Shown here in pieces: positions 54,742 to 62,149 of a stretch of DNA of 64,000 nucleotides. The notes under the pieces were generated by a model. That model was not told where the DNA came from, ran no database searches, and saw only the letters and a list, made by a program, of their open reading frames with translations. A program made the translations under genes and the position numbers. Each line of letters starts with the position of its first letter. Position 1 is the first letter of the stretch. Source of the DNA: Paenibacillus phocaeensis (GTDB lineage: Bacteria; Bacillota; Bacilli; Paenibacillales; Paenibacillaceae); contig NZ_FCOQ01000018.1 of NCBI RefSeq assembly GCF_900021165.1, positions 73,993-137,992 of the forward strand, read 5' to 3'.

Positions 54742-55557
54742 ATGATTGCCATTACGAGTGAGGAGTTTCGGCAGCTGTCGGACTATATTCGCCATCATTA
54801 CGGGATCAATCTGAAAGACGAGAAGCGCGCGCTCGTGATGGGCAGGCTGCAGCAGGTTCTCGTCAGCAAGCAATTCTCCAGCTTTAAGGAATACTATCAA
54901 TATGTTATTTCGGACCGTACCGGAGAAGCGGTCATGACGCTGGTAGATAAGATTACGACCAACCATACGTTTTTTATGCGGGAATATGATCATTTCGAGT
55001 TTCTGCGGGACCGCGTCCTGCCTTATCTGGAAGCCGTGGTGAAGGACCGGGATTTACGGATCTGGAGTGCGGGCTGCTCATCGGGTGAGGAGCCTTATAC
55101 ACTGGCGATGCTGCTGGACGAATACTTCGGCGCAAATAAGCCGCTTTGGGATGCCAAGGTGCTGGCTACAGACATTTCGACGGAAATTTTGGCCAAAGCG
55201 CAGCGAGGGGAGTATGGCATTGACGATATCTCGGCATTGCCCTCCTCGTGGCGAATGCGGTACTTTAATGCCCGGGACCGCGATCGGTTCACCGTCCAGG
55301 ATAAGCTGAAACGGGAAGTCATTTTCCGCAAGTTTAATTTGATGGAGCCGTCGTTTCCGTTTAAGCGCAAATTCCACGTCATTTTCTGCCGGAATGTGAT
55401 GATCTACTTTGATAATCCGACAAAAGAAGCGCTGGTCGATAAGTTCTATAAGCATTTGGAGCACGGAGGCTACTTGTTCATCGGCCATTCCGAATCGCTG
55501 CAGCGGGAAACGACGCCGTTCAAGTACGTCAAACCGGCGATCTATCGGAAGGAATAG
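54742..55557 (+). CDS. cheR: Chemotaxis protein methyltransferase CheR
   Basis: A 271-residue SAM-dependent methyltransferase that methylates receptor glutamates. N-terminal helical domain (SDYIRHHYGINLKDEKRALVMGRL), then VTTNHTFFMREYDHF-type motif, SAM-binding RIWSAGCSSGEEPYTLAML, ATDISTEILAKAQRGEY, and FCRNVMIYFD. It starts four bases after the receptor stop. No TPR extension, so it acts as a plain CheR. Confidence 0.96.
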   Translation: MIAITSEEFRQLSDYIRHHYGINLKDEKRALVMGRLQQVLVSKQFSSFKEYYQYVISDRTGEAVMTLVDKITTNHTFFMREYDHFEFLRDRVLPYLEAVVKDRDLRIWSAGCSSGEEPYTLAMLLDEYFGANKPLWDAKVLATDISTEILAKAQRGEYGIDDISALPSSWRMRYFNARDRDRFTVQDKLKREVIFRKFNLMEPSFPFKRKFHVIFCRNVMIYFDNPTKEALVDKFYKHLEHGGYLFIGHSESLQRETTPFKYVKPAIYRKE

Positions 55558-55581
55558 CAGGAGAACGGAGGAGGGAAGTTT

Positions 55582-56637
55582 ATGGGGGACAACCGGGCCT
55601 TACGCGTGCTGATCGTCGACGATTCCATGATGTACCGCGAGGTATTGGCGTTAGGGTTGGCTTCGGATCCGTCCATTGAAGTTGTGGGTAAAGCGGTGGA
55701 TCCGTTTGATGCCCGGGACCAGATCTTGCGGTTTCATCCGGACGTGATGATCTGCGATGTGGAAATGCCGAAGATGAACGGAATCGAATTCCTCCGCCGT
55801 TTGCTTCCGCAGTATCGGCTTCCGGTCATTGTTGTCAGCACGATCAGCAACGCCGTCTTCGAGGCTATGGAGGCGGGGGCTGTTGACTTCGTATGCAAAC
55901 CGGATCCAAGGTCGCCCCAGAGTGTTGAAGGGTTCATTCGTGATTTAATCGATAAAGTAAAAATGGCAGCCAAGACAAACGTGGCTTCCCGCAGCTATCC
56001 AGCAGAGCCGATGAACACGGTCTCGCCGATGCCGGAGCGCCGATTTGACGCCGACCGAATCGTTGCTATAGGCGCCTCTACCGGTGGAACTGAAGCGATC
56101 TCCTATTTGCTGAACCGATTGCCTTCGTCGTTTCCCGGAATCGTAATCGTTCAGCATATCCCGCCAATTTTCTCCCGGATGTTCGCGGACCGCTTAAATC
56201 AGACTACTCCTTTTACCGTGAAGGAAGCGGCTTCCGGCGACATGGTCGAACCGGGGAAGGTGCTGATTGCTCCGGGGGACCGCCATATGCGGCTGCGCAA
56301 GGCGGGTGGACGCTATCGAATCGATTGCTTTGAAGGTGAGAAGATCAACGGACATTGTCCGTCGATCGATGTCTTGTTCGAATCGGTATCGAGGGAATGC
56401 GGCCCGCGGGCAGCTGGAATCATCCTAACCGGCATGGGGTATGACGGGGCTAAGGGCTTACTGGCGATGCGCCGTAAAGGTGCACGGACCCTGGGTCAAA
56501 ATGAAAGTTCCTCGGTCGTGTACGGCATGCCCAAAGTTGCTTACGAGTTAGGTGCGGTGGAGAAGCAGATTTCGCTGGAGCTGATGCCGCGGGCTTTATG
56601 CTCCTTATTGCTAGAGGAACCCAAGCGGGAATCATAA
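55582..56637 (+). CDS. cheB: Chemotaxis response regulator methylesterase CheB
   Basis: A 351-residue protein: receiver domain (about 8-125) with Asp14-Asp15, phospho-acceptor Asp59 in MICDVEMPKMNG and Lys107 in VCKPDP, then the methylesterase domain (about 158-345) with the catalytic triad Ser166 (GASTGGTE), His192 (VQHIPP) and Asp288 (TGMGYDGAKG). It demethylates receptors for adaptation. It is the only receiver-domain protein of the operon. ATG follows GGAGGAGGGAAGTTT. Confidence 0.96.
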   Translation: MGDNRALRVLIVDDSMMYREVLALGLASDPSIEVVGKAVDPFDARDQILRFHPDVMICDVEMPKMNGIEFLRRLLPQYRLPVIVVSTISNAVFEAMEAGAVDFVCKPDPRSPQSVEGFIRDLIDKVKMAAKTNVASRSYPAEPMNTVSPMPERRFDADRIVAIGASTGGTEAISYLLNRLPSSFPGIVIVQHIPPIFSRMFADRLNQTTPFTVKEAASGDMVEPGKVLIAPGDRHMRLRKAGGRYRIDCFEGEKINGHCPSIDVLFESVSRECGPRAAGIILTGMGYDGAKGLLAMRRKGARTLGQNESSSVVYGMPKVAYELGAVEKQISLELMPRALCSLLLEEPKRES

Positions 56638-56653
56638 GATGGTGTAAAGGGAA

Positions 56654-56697
56654 GGACGCTGGCTCCGTGGTCGTCACGGGGGCGGCGTTCTTTTTTT
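56654..56697 (+). terminator. Terminator of the chemosensory operon
   Basis: GGACGC...CCGTG (56664-56668) pairs with CACGG (56675-56679)...GCGTTC, followed by seven T residues. Confidence 0.92.
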
Positions 56698-56793
56698 ATA
56701 CTTTGCTAAGCAGGCAGAGGTGGTGAAAAGACGCTGAGGTTTTGGCGGTCCCATAGTATAATGGGTCTATCAAGGGATTTGGAGGAATTTTGG

Positions 56794-57750
56794 GTGACGC
56801 AAATTAATCAATTAAGAAACCAGGATGAATTCGTTGGCTTTTATTTGCTTAAGGAGCTGGAAGTGAAACAGACCAACGCCAATCCGCCTAAGGATTATTT
56901 GGATATCGTGTTATGCGATGCAACCGGCGAAATGCCGGCTAAGTTCTGGGATGCCTCGCCAACCGACAAGGAAACGTTCTTCCGGATGGGGCTGGTCAAG
57001 GTGCGGGGGATCGTGCAAACTTACCGGGAGAAGCTGCAGGTCAAGGTGATGCAGATCCGGCTGGCCAAGCCGGAAGACGGCGTGAGCCTGACGGAATTCA
57101 TCCGCTCTGCGCCGATTTCATCCGAAGCGCTGATTCATACGATCCAAGGGGTTATCAACGATATCGCCGATGCGGAGATCCAGGCGATTGTCCGTTATTG
57201 CGTGGGCAAGGTGGAGGAGAAGCTGGCCCATTATCCTGCCGCCAAAACGCATCATCACGCCTATTTCGGCGGACTGGCTTATCATATGGTGCGAATGCTG
57301 GAAATTGGCGATTTTCTGTGCGGGCAGCGTTCCTTCTTGAACCGGGACCTGCTGAAGGCTGGGATTATCCTCCACGATATCGCCAAGCCGGAGGAAATGG
57401 TGGCCGAGCTGGGCATCGTGTCCGAGTACAGTACGGCGGGCAAGCTGCTGGGACACATCTCCATGGCGTCACAGTGGATCACCGAAGCGGCGATTCGCCT
57501 TGGCATCGCGTTAGACTCGCCGAAGGTGCTGGGGCTGCAGCATTTGGTGTTGTCCCACCACAACTTGGGGGAATGGGGCAGCCCGGTGCAGCCGCAGACG
57601 CCGGAGGCGGTCGCCCTGCATCATATCGACGCGTTGGACGCCAAGCTGCAGATGGTGGAGGACGCTCTGGCGACAACGCCGGAATCCGAAGCGTGGACTC
57701 CGTTGATTCGGGGGCTGGAGAACAAGGGGATCTACCGCTTGAAGTGGTAA
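56794..57750 (+). CDS. yhaM: 3'-5' exoribonuclease YhaM (OB-fold plus HD domain)
   Basis: A 318-residue RNase of the YhaM family. The N-terminal OB-fold (about 12-95: FVGFYLLKELEVKQTNANPPKDYLDIVLCDATGEMPAKFWD) binds nucleic acid, and the HD domain (about 150-290) carries metal ligands in HHHAYFGGLAYHMVRML, IILHDIAKPEE and HLVLSHHNLGEWG. I choose GTG 56794, with GGAGG (56781-56785) 8 bases upstream; it gives the family length of about 314, while ATG 56761 overlaps the promoter -10 (TATAAT 56757-56762). Confidence 0.92.
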   Translation: MTQINQLRNQDEFVGFYLLKELEVKQTNANPPKDYLDIVLCDATGEMPAKFWDASPTDKETFFRMGLVKVRGIVQTYREKLQVKVMQIRLAKPEDGVSLTEFIRSAPISSEALIHTIQGVINDIADAEIQAIVRYCVGKVEEKLAHYPAAKTHHHAYFGGLAYHMVRMLEIGDFLCGQRSFLNRDLLKAGIILHDIAKPEEMVAELGIVSEYSTAGKLLGHISMASQWITEAAIRLGIALDSPKVLGLQHLVLSHHNLGEWGSPVQPQTPEAVALHHIDALDAKLQMVEDALATTPESEAWTPLIRGLENKGIYRLKW

Positions 57751-57777
57751 ACGATAGCCCGGCGAAGGCGCGGCGGG

Positions 57778-58620
57778 TTACTCCACGTCAAAATCGAAAT
57801 AGGTCGACGGGTAAGGCTCGTTCTTCAGCGTATAATGCCACCATTCCTTACTGTAAGGCTTGAAGCCCTGCTTGACCATTGCGGTCTTCAGAATGTACCG
57901 GCCCGTGCGTTGGGACTTCGTTAAGCCCTTCGCTCCATGCGCTGAAATCGGGCCGAGAAAATCAACCCGGCTGCCCATGTCGACCTCTTCGCCGGTTTTC
58001 TTATAAACCAGGGTAAGGTCCACCGTACTACCGCGGGAATGGCCGGATTTGGAGGACAAGTAGCCTTGCTTGAACAGATTTTTCTTGTCCACTTCAGGGT
58101 AGAACCGTTCCTTCATCTCGGTATCCAGCGGATCCTTGGACCAGCGGGCAAAATGATCAACCGCTGTCTGCGGGCGGTAAGCATCGATAATTTTCAAGCG
58201 GTAACCTTGGCTGTCCAAGTCATCGTTGACTTTCTTTAAGGCGCGGGCCGCCCGCAGGGTCAGAATCGCGAACGGGCCATTGTATCCGTCGATCCGCTCT
58301 CCGATGAAGTTGTCGCCGGTATAATAACGCAGATCGTAAACGGCATCCGGGATCACCTCGTCAAGATATACGAAGCCCTTCCCCTTGGGAAGTTGAGATT
58401 TTTTGGGGATTTCACCAGTACCGGCAGGGTTGGCCGGCGGCACGGTAGGCTTGGAGGCGGCCGCGGAAGAAGCGGGGCCAGTCGTGCTCACGCAGGCGAA
58501 CAGCAGCAGGGCGGCCAGGGTGAGGAGAACTAATCTCCGGCTTGTCTGAGATAAACGGTTACTGGACTTCGCAGGCGCATCGTGCGCAGGTTTGCGGTTA
58601 AGAGAAGGCAACAGGATCAT
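57778..58620 (-). CDS. Lipoprotein M15D D-alanyl-D-alanine dipeptidase (VanX/DdpX-like)
   Basis: A ~280-residue exported zinc dipeptidase. An N-terminal hydrophobic stretch ends in the lipobox LFAC ([16 protein letters not shown]), then an Ala/Pro/Ser linker. The peptidase domain shows [33 protein letters not shown], the zinc motif [13 protein letters not shown] (His and Asp), and EWWHYTL (Glu base and third zinc ligand His). Start is uncertain: ATG 58620 sits one base after AGGAGC, and TTG at 58611 has better spacing. VanX itself is cytoplasmic; surface anchoring points to peptidoglycan fragment trimming rather than glycopeptide resistance. It converges with yhaM. Confidence 0.85.
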   Translation of the reverse strand: MILLPSLNRKPAHDAPAKSSNRLSQTSRRLVLLTLAALLLFACVSTTGPASSAAASKPTVPPANPAGTGEIPKKSQLPKGKGFVYLDEVIPDAVYDLRYYTGDNFIGERIDGYNGPFAILTLRAARALKKVNDDLDSQGYRLKIIDAYRPQTAVDHFARWSKDPLDTEMKERFYPEVDKKNLFKQGYLSSKSGHSRGSTVDLTLVYKKTGEEVDMGSRVDFLGPISAHGAKGLTKSQRTGRYILKTAMVKQGFKPYSKEWWHYTLKNEPYPSTYFDFDVE

Positions 58621-58671
58621 GCTCCTTACATAGATAGGATGAAGAATAAGATACAGCGATTGAATTCTATG

Positions 58672-58677
58672 ATTATA
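58672..58677 (-). promoter_or_regulatory. Candidate extended -10 of the dipeptidase gene
   Basis: On the minus strand TGCTATAAT (TATAAT = plus 58672-58677) is a perfect extended -10 about 50 bases upstream of the start; no clear -35. Confidence 0.45.
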
Positions 58678-58732
58678 GCATAGCATATTCTCAATCTTCG
58701 AAGGTGAGAATTCGATGCGGATCACACAGGAT

Positions 58733-58774
58733 TCGACAATCGCGATATATCATGATATATTATAATATATATCA
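58733..58774 (+). promoter_or_regulatory. Promoter and operator of the GntR-type regulator gene
   Basis: TCGACA (58733-58738), 17 bases, TATTAT (58756-58761). A perfect 16-base palindrome ATATATCATGATATAT (58743-58758) overlaps the spacer and -10, and the half-site ATATATCATG recurs at 58765-58774. This layout suggests autorepression. Confidence 0.6.
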
Positions 58775-58806
58775 TGTCCTTTTGCAGGGAACGTGGGAGG
58801 AACGTC

Positions 58807-59997
58807 ATGAGTGAAAGTACCTCATCTAAACCGATGTACGAGAAGATTTTCGATGATGTGAAACGGCAAATTCTGGACCAAAACTATAAGCCCGGGGACC
58901 GGATTCCGTCGGAGAAAGAGTTGGCGGAGGAATATCAGGTAAGTCGGATTACGAGCAAGCGAGCGCTGGAGCTGCTGGCCGCCGAGCGGATCATCGTGCG
59001 AAAACCGGGGCGCGGCTCATTTGTGACCGACCCGGAAGCGGATGGGATCGGCACGGTGGAACAGGGTCATGCTCGGCCGGATGGCGTCTTCGGCGGGGAC
59101 GGAACGAGCCGGGAAGCAGCCGGGAAGCTGATTGGCGTCGTGCTGACGGATTTCGCCGGCAGCTACGGAACCCGGCTGATCTACGGGATGGAGGATGCCG
59201 CGCGGGAGCAGGATTGCTTCCTCGTCCTGAAGCGGACGTTTGGGATTCAGGAGAACGAGGAAGCGACCATTCGCAAGTTGCTGCAACTGGGGGTCGACGG
59301 GTTGATTGTATTCCCCGCTCAAGGGGAGTATTTCAACGCCGAAATCCTCAAGATGGTGATCGAACGTTTCCCGCTGGTATTGATCGACCGGGAGCTAAAA
59401 GGCGTAGCGGCGGCATCCATCAGTACGGATAATGTGAAAGCGGCGCAGGAGGCAACGGAATACTTGTTTGATCTTGGGCACGCCCACATTTCCTTGTTAT
59501 CCCCACCGCCGATAGATACTTCGGCTGTTGAAGAGCGGATTGAAGGGTTCGTGCAAGCGCACGCTGGCCGTGGCATCGCTGCAGAGCGGGAGCTGTGGAT
59601 CAGCGACTTGACTTCCACGCTGCCGGACTCTTTCTATGACGAGAACATCGAACGAGACATTCACAAAATCATGCTCCATTTGCAGGCCCATCCTTCGATT
59701 ACGGCCTTCTTCGCCATCGAATACAATATCGCGCTGTTGGCCAAAGCCGCGGTCACGCGGCTCGGGCTTCGCATTCCCGAGGACGTGTCGATCCTCTGCT
59801 TCGACAGCCCGCAGTTTCGGATCGGCGAGGGCTACGCCTTCACCCATATGCGCCAAAGCGAAGAGGACATGGGCAAGCTGGCTGTGGAGAATGTGCTGGC
59901 TTTGCGCGAGAACCGGCCGGCAGCGAACAAAATCAAGCTGCCCGCCGTGCTCGTTCCCGGGGAGTCCACCGGCCCCGCGCGGGAGGCGCGCACGTAG
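58807..59997 (+). CDS. GntR/LacI-type transcriptional repressor (AraR-like)
   Basis: A 396-residue regulator joining a GntR winged-helix domain (about 10-75: YEKIFDDVKRQILDQNYKPGDRIPSEKELAEEYQVSRITSKRALELL, KPGRGSFV) to a LacI/periplasmic-binding-protein sugar domain (about 100-390: IGVVLTDFAGSYGTRLIYGMEDAA, PLVLIDRELKGVAAASISTDN, TAFFAIEYNIALLAKAAVTRLG). Bacillus AraR has this design. ATG 58807 follows GGGAGGAACGTC; ATG 58774 in frame is within the operator region and rejected. The sugar ABC transporter downstream is the likely target; the inducing sugar is unknown. Confidence 0.92.
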   Translation: MSESTSSKPMYEKIFDDVKRQILDQNYKPGDRIPSEKELAEEYQVSRITSKRALELLAAERIIVRKPGRGSFVTDPEADGIGTVEQGHARPDGVFGGDGTSREAAGKLIGVVLTDFAGSYGTRLIYGMEDAAREQDCFLVLKRTFGIQENEEATIRKLLQLGVDGLIVFPAQGEYFNAEILKMVIERFPLVLIDRELKGVAAASISTDNVKAAQEATEYLFDLGHAHISLLSPPPIDTSAVEERIEGFVQAHAGRGIAAERELWISDLTSTLPDSFYDENIERDIHKIMLHLQAHPSITAFFAIEYNIALLAKAAVTRLGLRIPEDVSILCFDSPQFRIGEGYAFTHMRQSEEDMGKLAVENVLALRENRPAANKIKLPAVLVPGESTGPAREART

Positions 59998-60285
59998 CGA
60001 GCCTCCCGCCTGCAGGGACGGCTTCGTGCCGCCACAGGCGGCGGATGCCCTTGCCGCCTCGCGGGGCAAAGGCAAACGCCGGCGCGCGGTGCGTCGCCGC
60101 TCCGTGGGAATGGCCATCTGCGGCTACACGGTGCTGGGCTGGGGGTGCCGTTCGCGGCGCAGTAAGGCGCCTGCCGCCCCGTGACGGAGGCAACCGCAGC
60201 TATGCGCGCGATGGCGAGTGCCGTCTCCGCAGTGCGATGGCAGCCGCTCGTTTGCGTATTAAGGTAACTTCCACCACCCCCCCAC

Positions 60286-60331
60286 ATGCCGAGTCCCAAC
60301 TGCAAAAGTGCAGTTGAGTCTCGGCATTTTT
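60286..60331 (+). terminator. Large two-part hairpin with T tract (first unit of array B)
   Basis: ATGCCGAG (60286-60293) pairs with CTCGGCAT (60320-60327), and inside it CAACTGCA (60297-60304) pairs with TGCAGTTG (60309-60316) around AAAG; TTTTT follows (60327-60331). It works as a terminator on paper, about 290 bases after the regulator gene. Confidence 0.75.
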
Positions 60332-60540
60332 ACGTTCGTGGGCCTTTGAGATGTAAAAGTGCATCTGATTGACGACAATTTGGCTGAAAAAGGCGATTTG
60401 AGCAAATTTGAACTGCACATTTACATTTGAAGTCTCTTTCGAGAGCCGTTTAGGGCAAATCAACTGCACTTTCGCATTTGAGCACACTAGTCGAGCATTT
60501 TGCTGTATATCAACTGCACTTTCGGCTTTTGCATTTTGGC
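60298..60540 (+). repeat. Array B: five TGCA-centred repeats, period about 51 bases
   Basis: TGCA (TGTA in unit 2) cores at 60301, 60352, 60414, 60465 and 60515 give spacings 51, 62, 51 and 50. Units 3-5 share AACTGCAC-N4/8-CATTTGA-like sequence; units 1 and 2 are closed hairpins (TGCA-AAAG-TGCA, TGTA-AAAG-TGCA). The design matches array A at 39189 but the flanking letters differ. Confidence 0.8.
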
Positions 60541-60672
60541 GGACGGACGAGGGAGAAATCATATCGAAATTTCCGAACATGAAGCCCATATTCAAATTTC
60601 CGAACAAGGCCCCTGTACAAAGGGGTTTTTTGTCGTACAAAAAAGTAGAAGAGGACGTTTGATATGTATGTT

Positions 60673-60753
60673 ATATATCAGCAATATCGACCATTTTCCT
60701 TATTGACATAATGATATGATGCCAATATACTATGCTTATTGAAAACGCTTTAA
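60673..60753 (+). promoter_or_regulatory. Promoter, GntR half-site and cre site of the sugar ABC operon
   Basis: TTGACA (60703-60708), 17 bases, TATACT (60726-60731): a near-consensus sigma-A promoter. TGAAAACGCTTTAA (60740-60753) matches the CcpA cre consensus TGWAANCGNTNWCA at all but one position and lies at about +2 to +15, a blocking position. ATATATCA (60673-60680) repeats the half-site of the palindrome at the regulator gene. Confidence 0.8.
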
Positions 60754-60792
60754 TTACTATGTTGATCGAAACGAAAAGGGGAGGTTTACGAA

Positions 60793-62121
60793 ATGAAAAA
60801 GTGGATGCTGGTGATGCTGGTGACCGTCCTGTTTGGTGCGATGCTGGCTGGTTGTGGAGGAGGCGGCAACGGCGGCAGTGCAGGTGATGGCAGCAGTGGT
60901 AGCAGTGGCGGCAAGAGCGGTGGCAGCGACGACAGCGGCAGTACCCAAAAAGTGAAGCTGACGTTCTGGGGCGACTGGGGCGGAGAAGGGCAGAAGCAAT
61001 TCGAGACCATGGTTAACGCCTTTAACCAGTCACAGGACAAAATCGAAGTCAAATACGTGCTTCAGCAGGACATGGTCACGAAGTTCCTGACAGCCGCAAC
61101 AAGCGGCGGTGCGCCGGATATTTTGTTCTGGGATCGCTGGAGAACGGCGCTGTACGCCCCGAAGAACGTACTTCGTCCGATTGATGAATATATGGAGCGC
61201 GACGGGGTGAACAAAGGCGATTTTTACGAAGAGTCCTTGAAGGAATTGACCAATAGCGATAAATTGTACGGCCTGCCGTTGACGGTGGATGCCCGCGCGT
61301 TGTTCTACAACAAGAAGATGTTTGCGGATGCGGGTCTGGAGGCGCCGACGACGTGGGATGAACTGGAGCAGGCTGCCAAGACGCTGACGAAATGGAATGG
61401 CAGCAAGCTTGAAACCGCCGGTTTCTCCATGGCCGACCCGGGTCTGTTCAACATGTATCTGCAGCAAGCCGGCGGGCAAATGCTCAGCGACGATGGCAAA
61501 ACCAACTTCAACAATGAACAGGGCAAACAGGTTCTGGAGTTTTGGCAGCGCTTACTAAATGAAGACAAAGTGTACAAAGTCGGGTTTGAAAAAGGTCTCG
61601 GCGAAGGCACCGACGCGTTTGTGACCGGCAAGGTAGCCATGCTGTATACCGGACCGTGGATGATGAGCACCTACAATAAGTACGGCAAGGATCTGGAATA
61701 CGGCATCGTTCCGCCGCCTGCAGGACCTAACGGAGATAAGGGCAGCGTCATGGGCGGCTTCGGGCTCGTCATCCCGCAAGGATCCAAGCACCCGGATGAA
61801 GCGTGGGAGTTCATCAAGTGGTGGACGGCGAACAAGGATAACGCGTTGCTGTGGGCCAAAACAAGCTTGAACCTGCCAGGCTTCAAGCCGGCACTGGAGG
61901 ATCCATTCTTCACTGAGGATCCGTTGTGGAAGCCGTTCACCGAAACGCTGGAATTCGCCAAGACGCGTCCGACGCATCCGGGATATTCGGTGATGGAGGA
62001 GAATGCGCTGATTCCGAATCTGGAGCTGCTGCTGCAGAACAAGCAATCGATCGACGATACGTTGAGAAAATCCCAAGAGCAAGGCGACAAGCTGCTTGCG
62101 GAAAACGCGGTTGTGAAGTAA
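60793..62121 (+). CDS. ABC sugar transporter, substrate-binding lipoprotein (family 1)
   Basis: A 442-residue extracellular solute-binding lipoprotein of a CUT1 importer. Signal peptide with lipobox LAGC (Cys21), then a flexible Gly/Ser linker (about 22-50), then the two-lobe fold: KLTFWGDWGGEGQKQFETMVNAFNQ, APDILFWDRWRTALYAPKNVLRPIDEYM, LYGLPLTVDARALFYNKKMFADAGLEAPTTWDEL, AMLYTGPWMMSTYNK. ATG follows AAAGGGGAGGTTTACGAA. No ATPase gene follows in view; CUT1 systems often share MsmX. Sugar specificity is not readable from sequence. Confidence 0.95.
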   Translation: MKKWMLVMLVTVLFGAMLAGCGGGGNGGSAGDGSSGSSGGKSGGSDDSGSTQKVKLTFWGDWGGEGQKQFETMVNAFNQSQDKIEVKYVLQQDMVTKFLTAATSGGAPDILFWDRWRTALYAPKNVLRPIDEYMERDGVNKGDFYEESLKELTNSDKLYGLPLTVDARALFYNKKMFADAGLEAPTTWDELEQAAKTLTKWNGSKLETAGFSMADPGLFNMYLQQAGGQMLSDDGKTNFNNEQGKQVLEFWQRLLNEDKVYKVGFEKGLGEGTDAFVTGKVAMLYTGPWMMSTYNKYGKDLEYGIVPPPAGPNGDKGSVMGGFGLVIPQGSKHPDEAWEFIKWWTANKDNALLWAKTSLNLPGFKPALEDPFFTEDPLWKPFTETLEFAKTRPTHPGYSVMEENALIPNLELLLQNKQSIDDTLRKSQEQGDKLLAENAVVK

Positions 62122-62149
62122 AAATCGGCCTCTGAAAGGGGAGCGAAGA

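Larger units (their letters stand above)
59998..60792 (+). other. 795-base gene-free interval: GC-rich block, repeat array B, sugar-ABC promoter
   Basis: Three parts are seen. 59998-60265 is markedly GC-rich, unlike its surroundings, with no convincing gene. 60286-60540 holds repeat array B. 60660-60792 holds the promoter, operator half-site and cre site of the ABC transporter. Open frames here (up to 182 codons on the plus strand) are extensions of shadow frames or have no ribosome site. Confidence 0.7.

Noticed and set aside
57751..57777. Bidirectional terminator between yhaM and the dipeptidase gene
   Set aside because: Only a short imperfect GC hairpin (CCCG/CGGG) is seen and there is no T tract on either strand.
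59636..60184. 182-codon plus-strand open frame across the end of the regulator gene
   Set aside because: It is the +1-type shadow of the regulator gene running into the GC-rich block; no start signal or motif.
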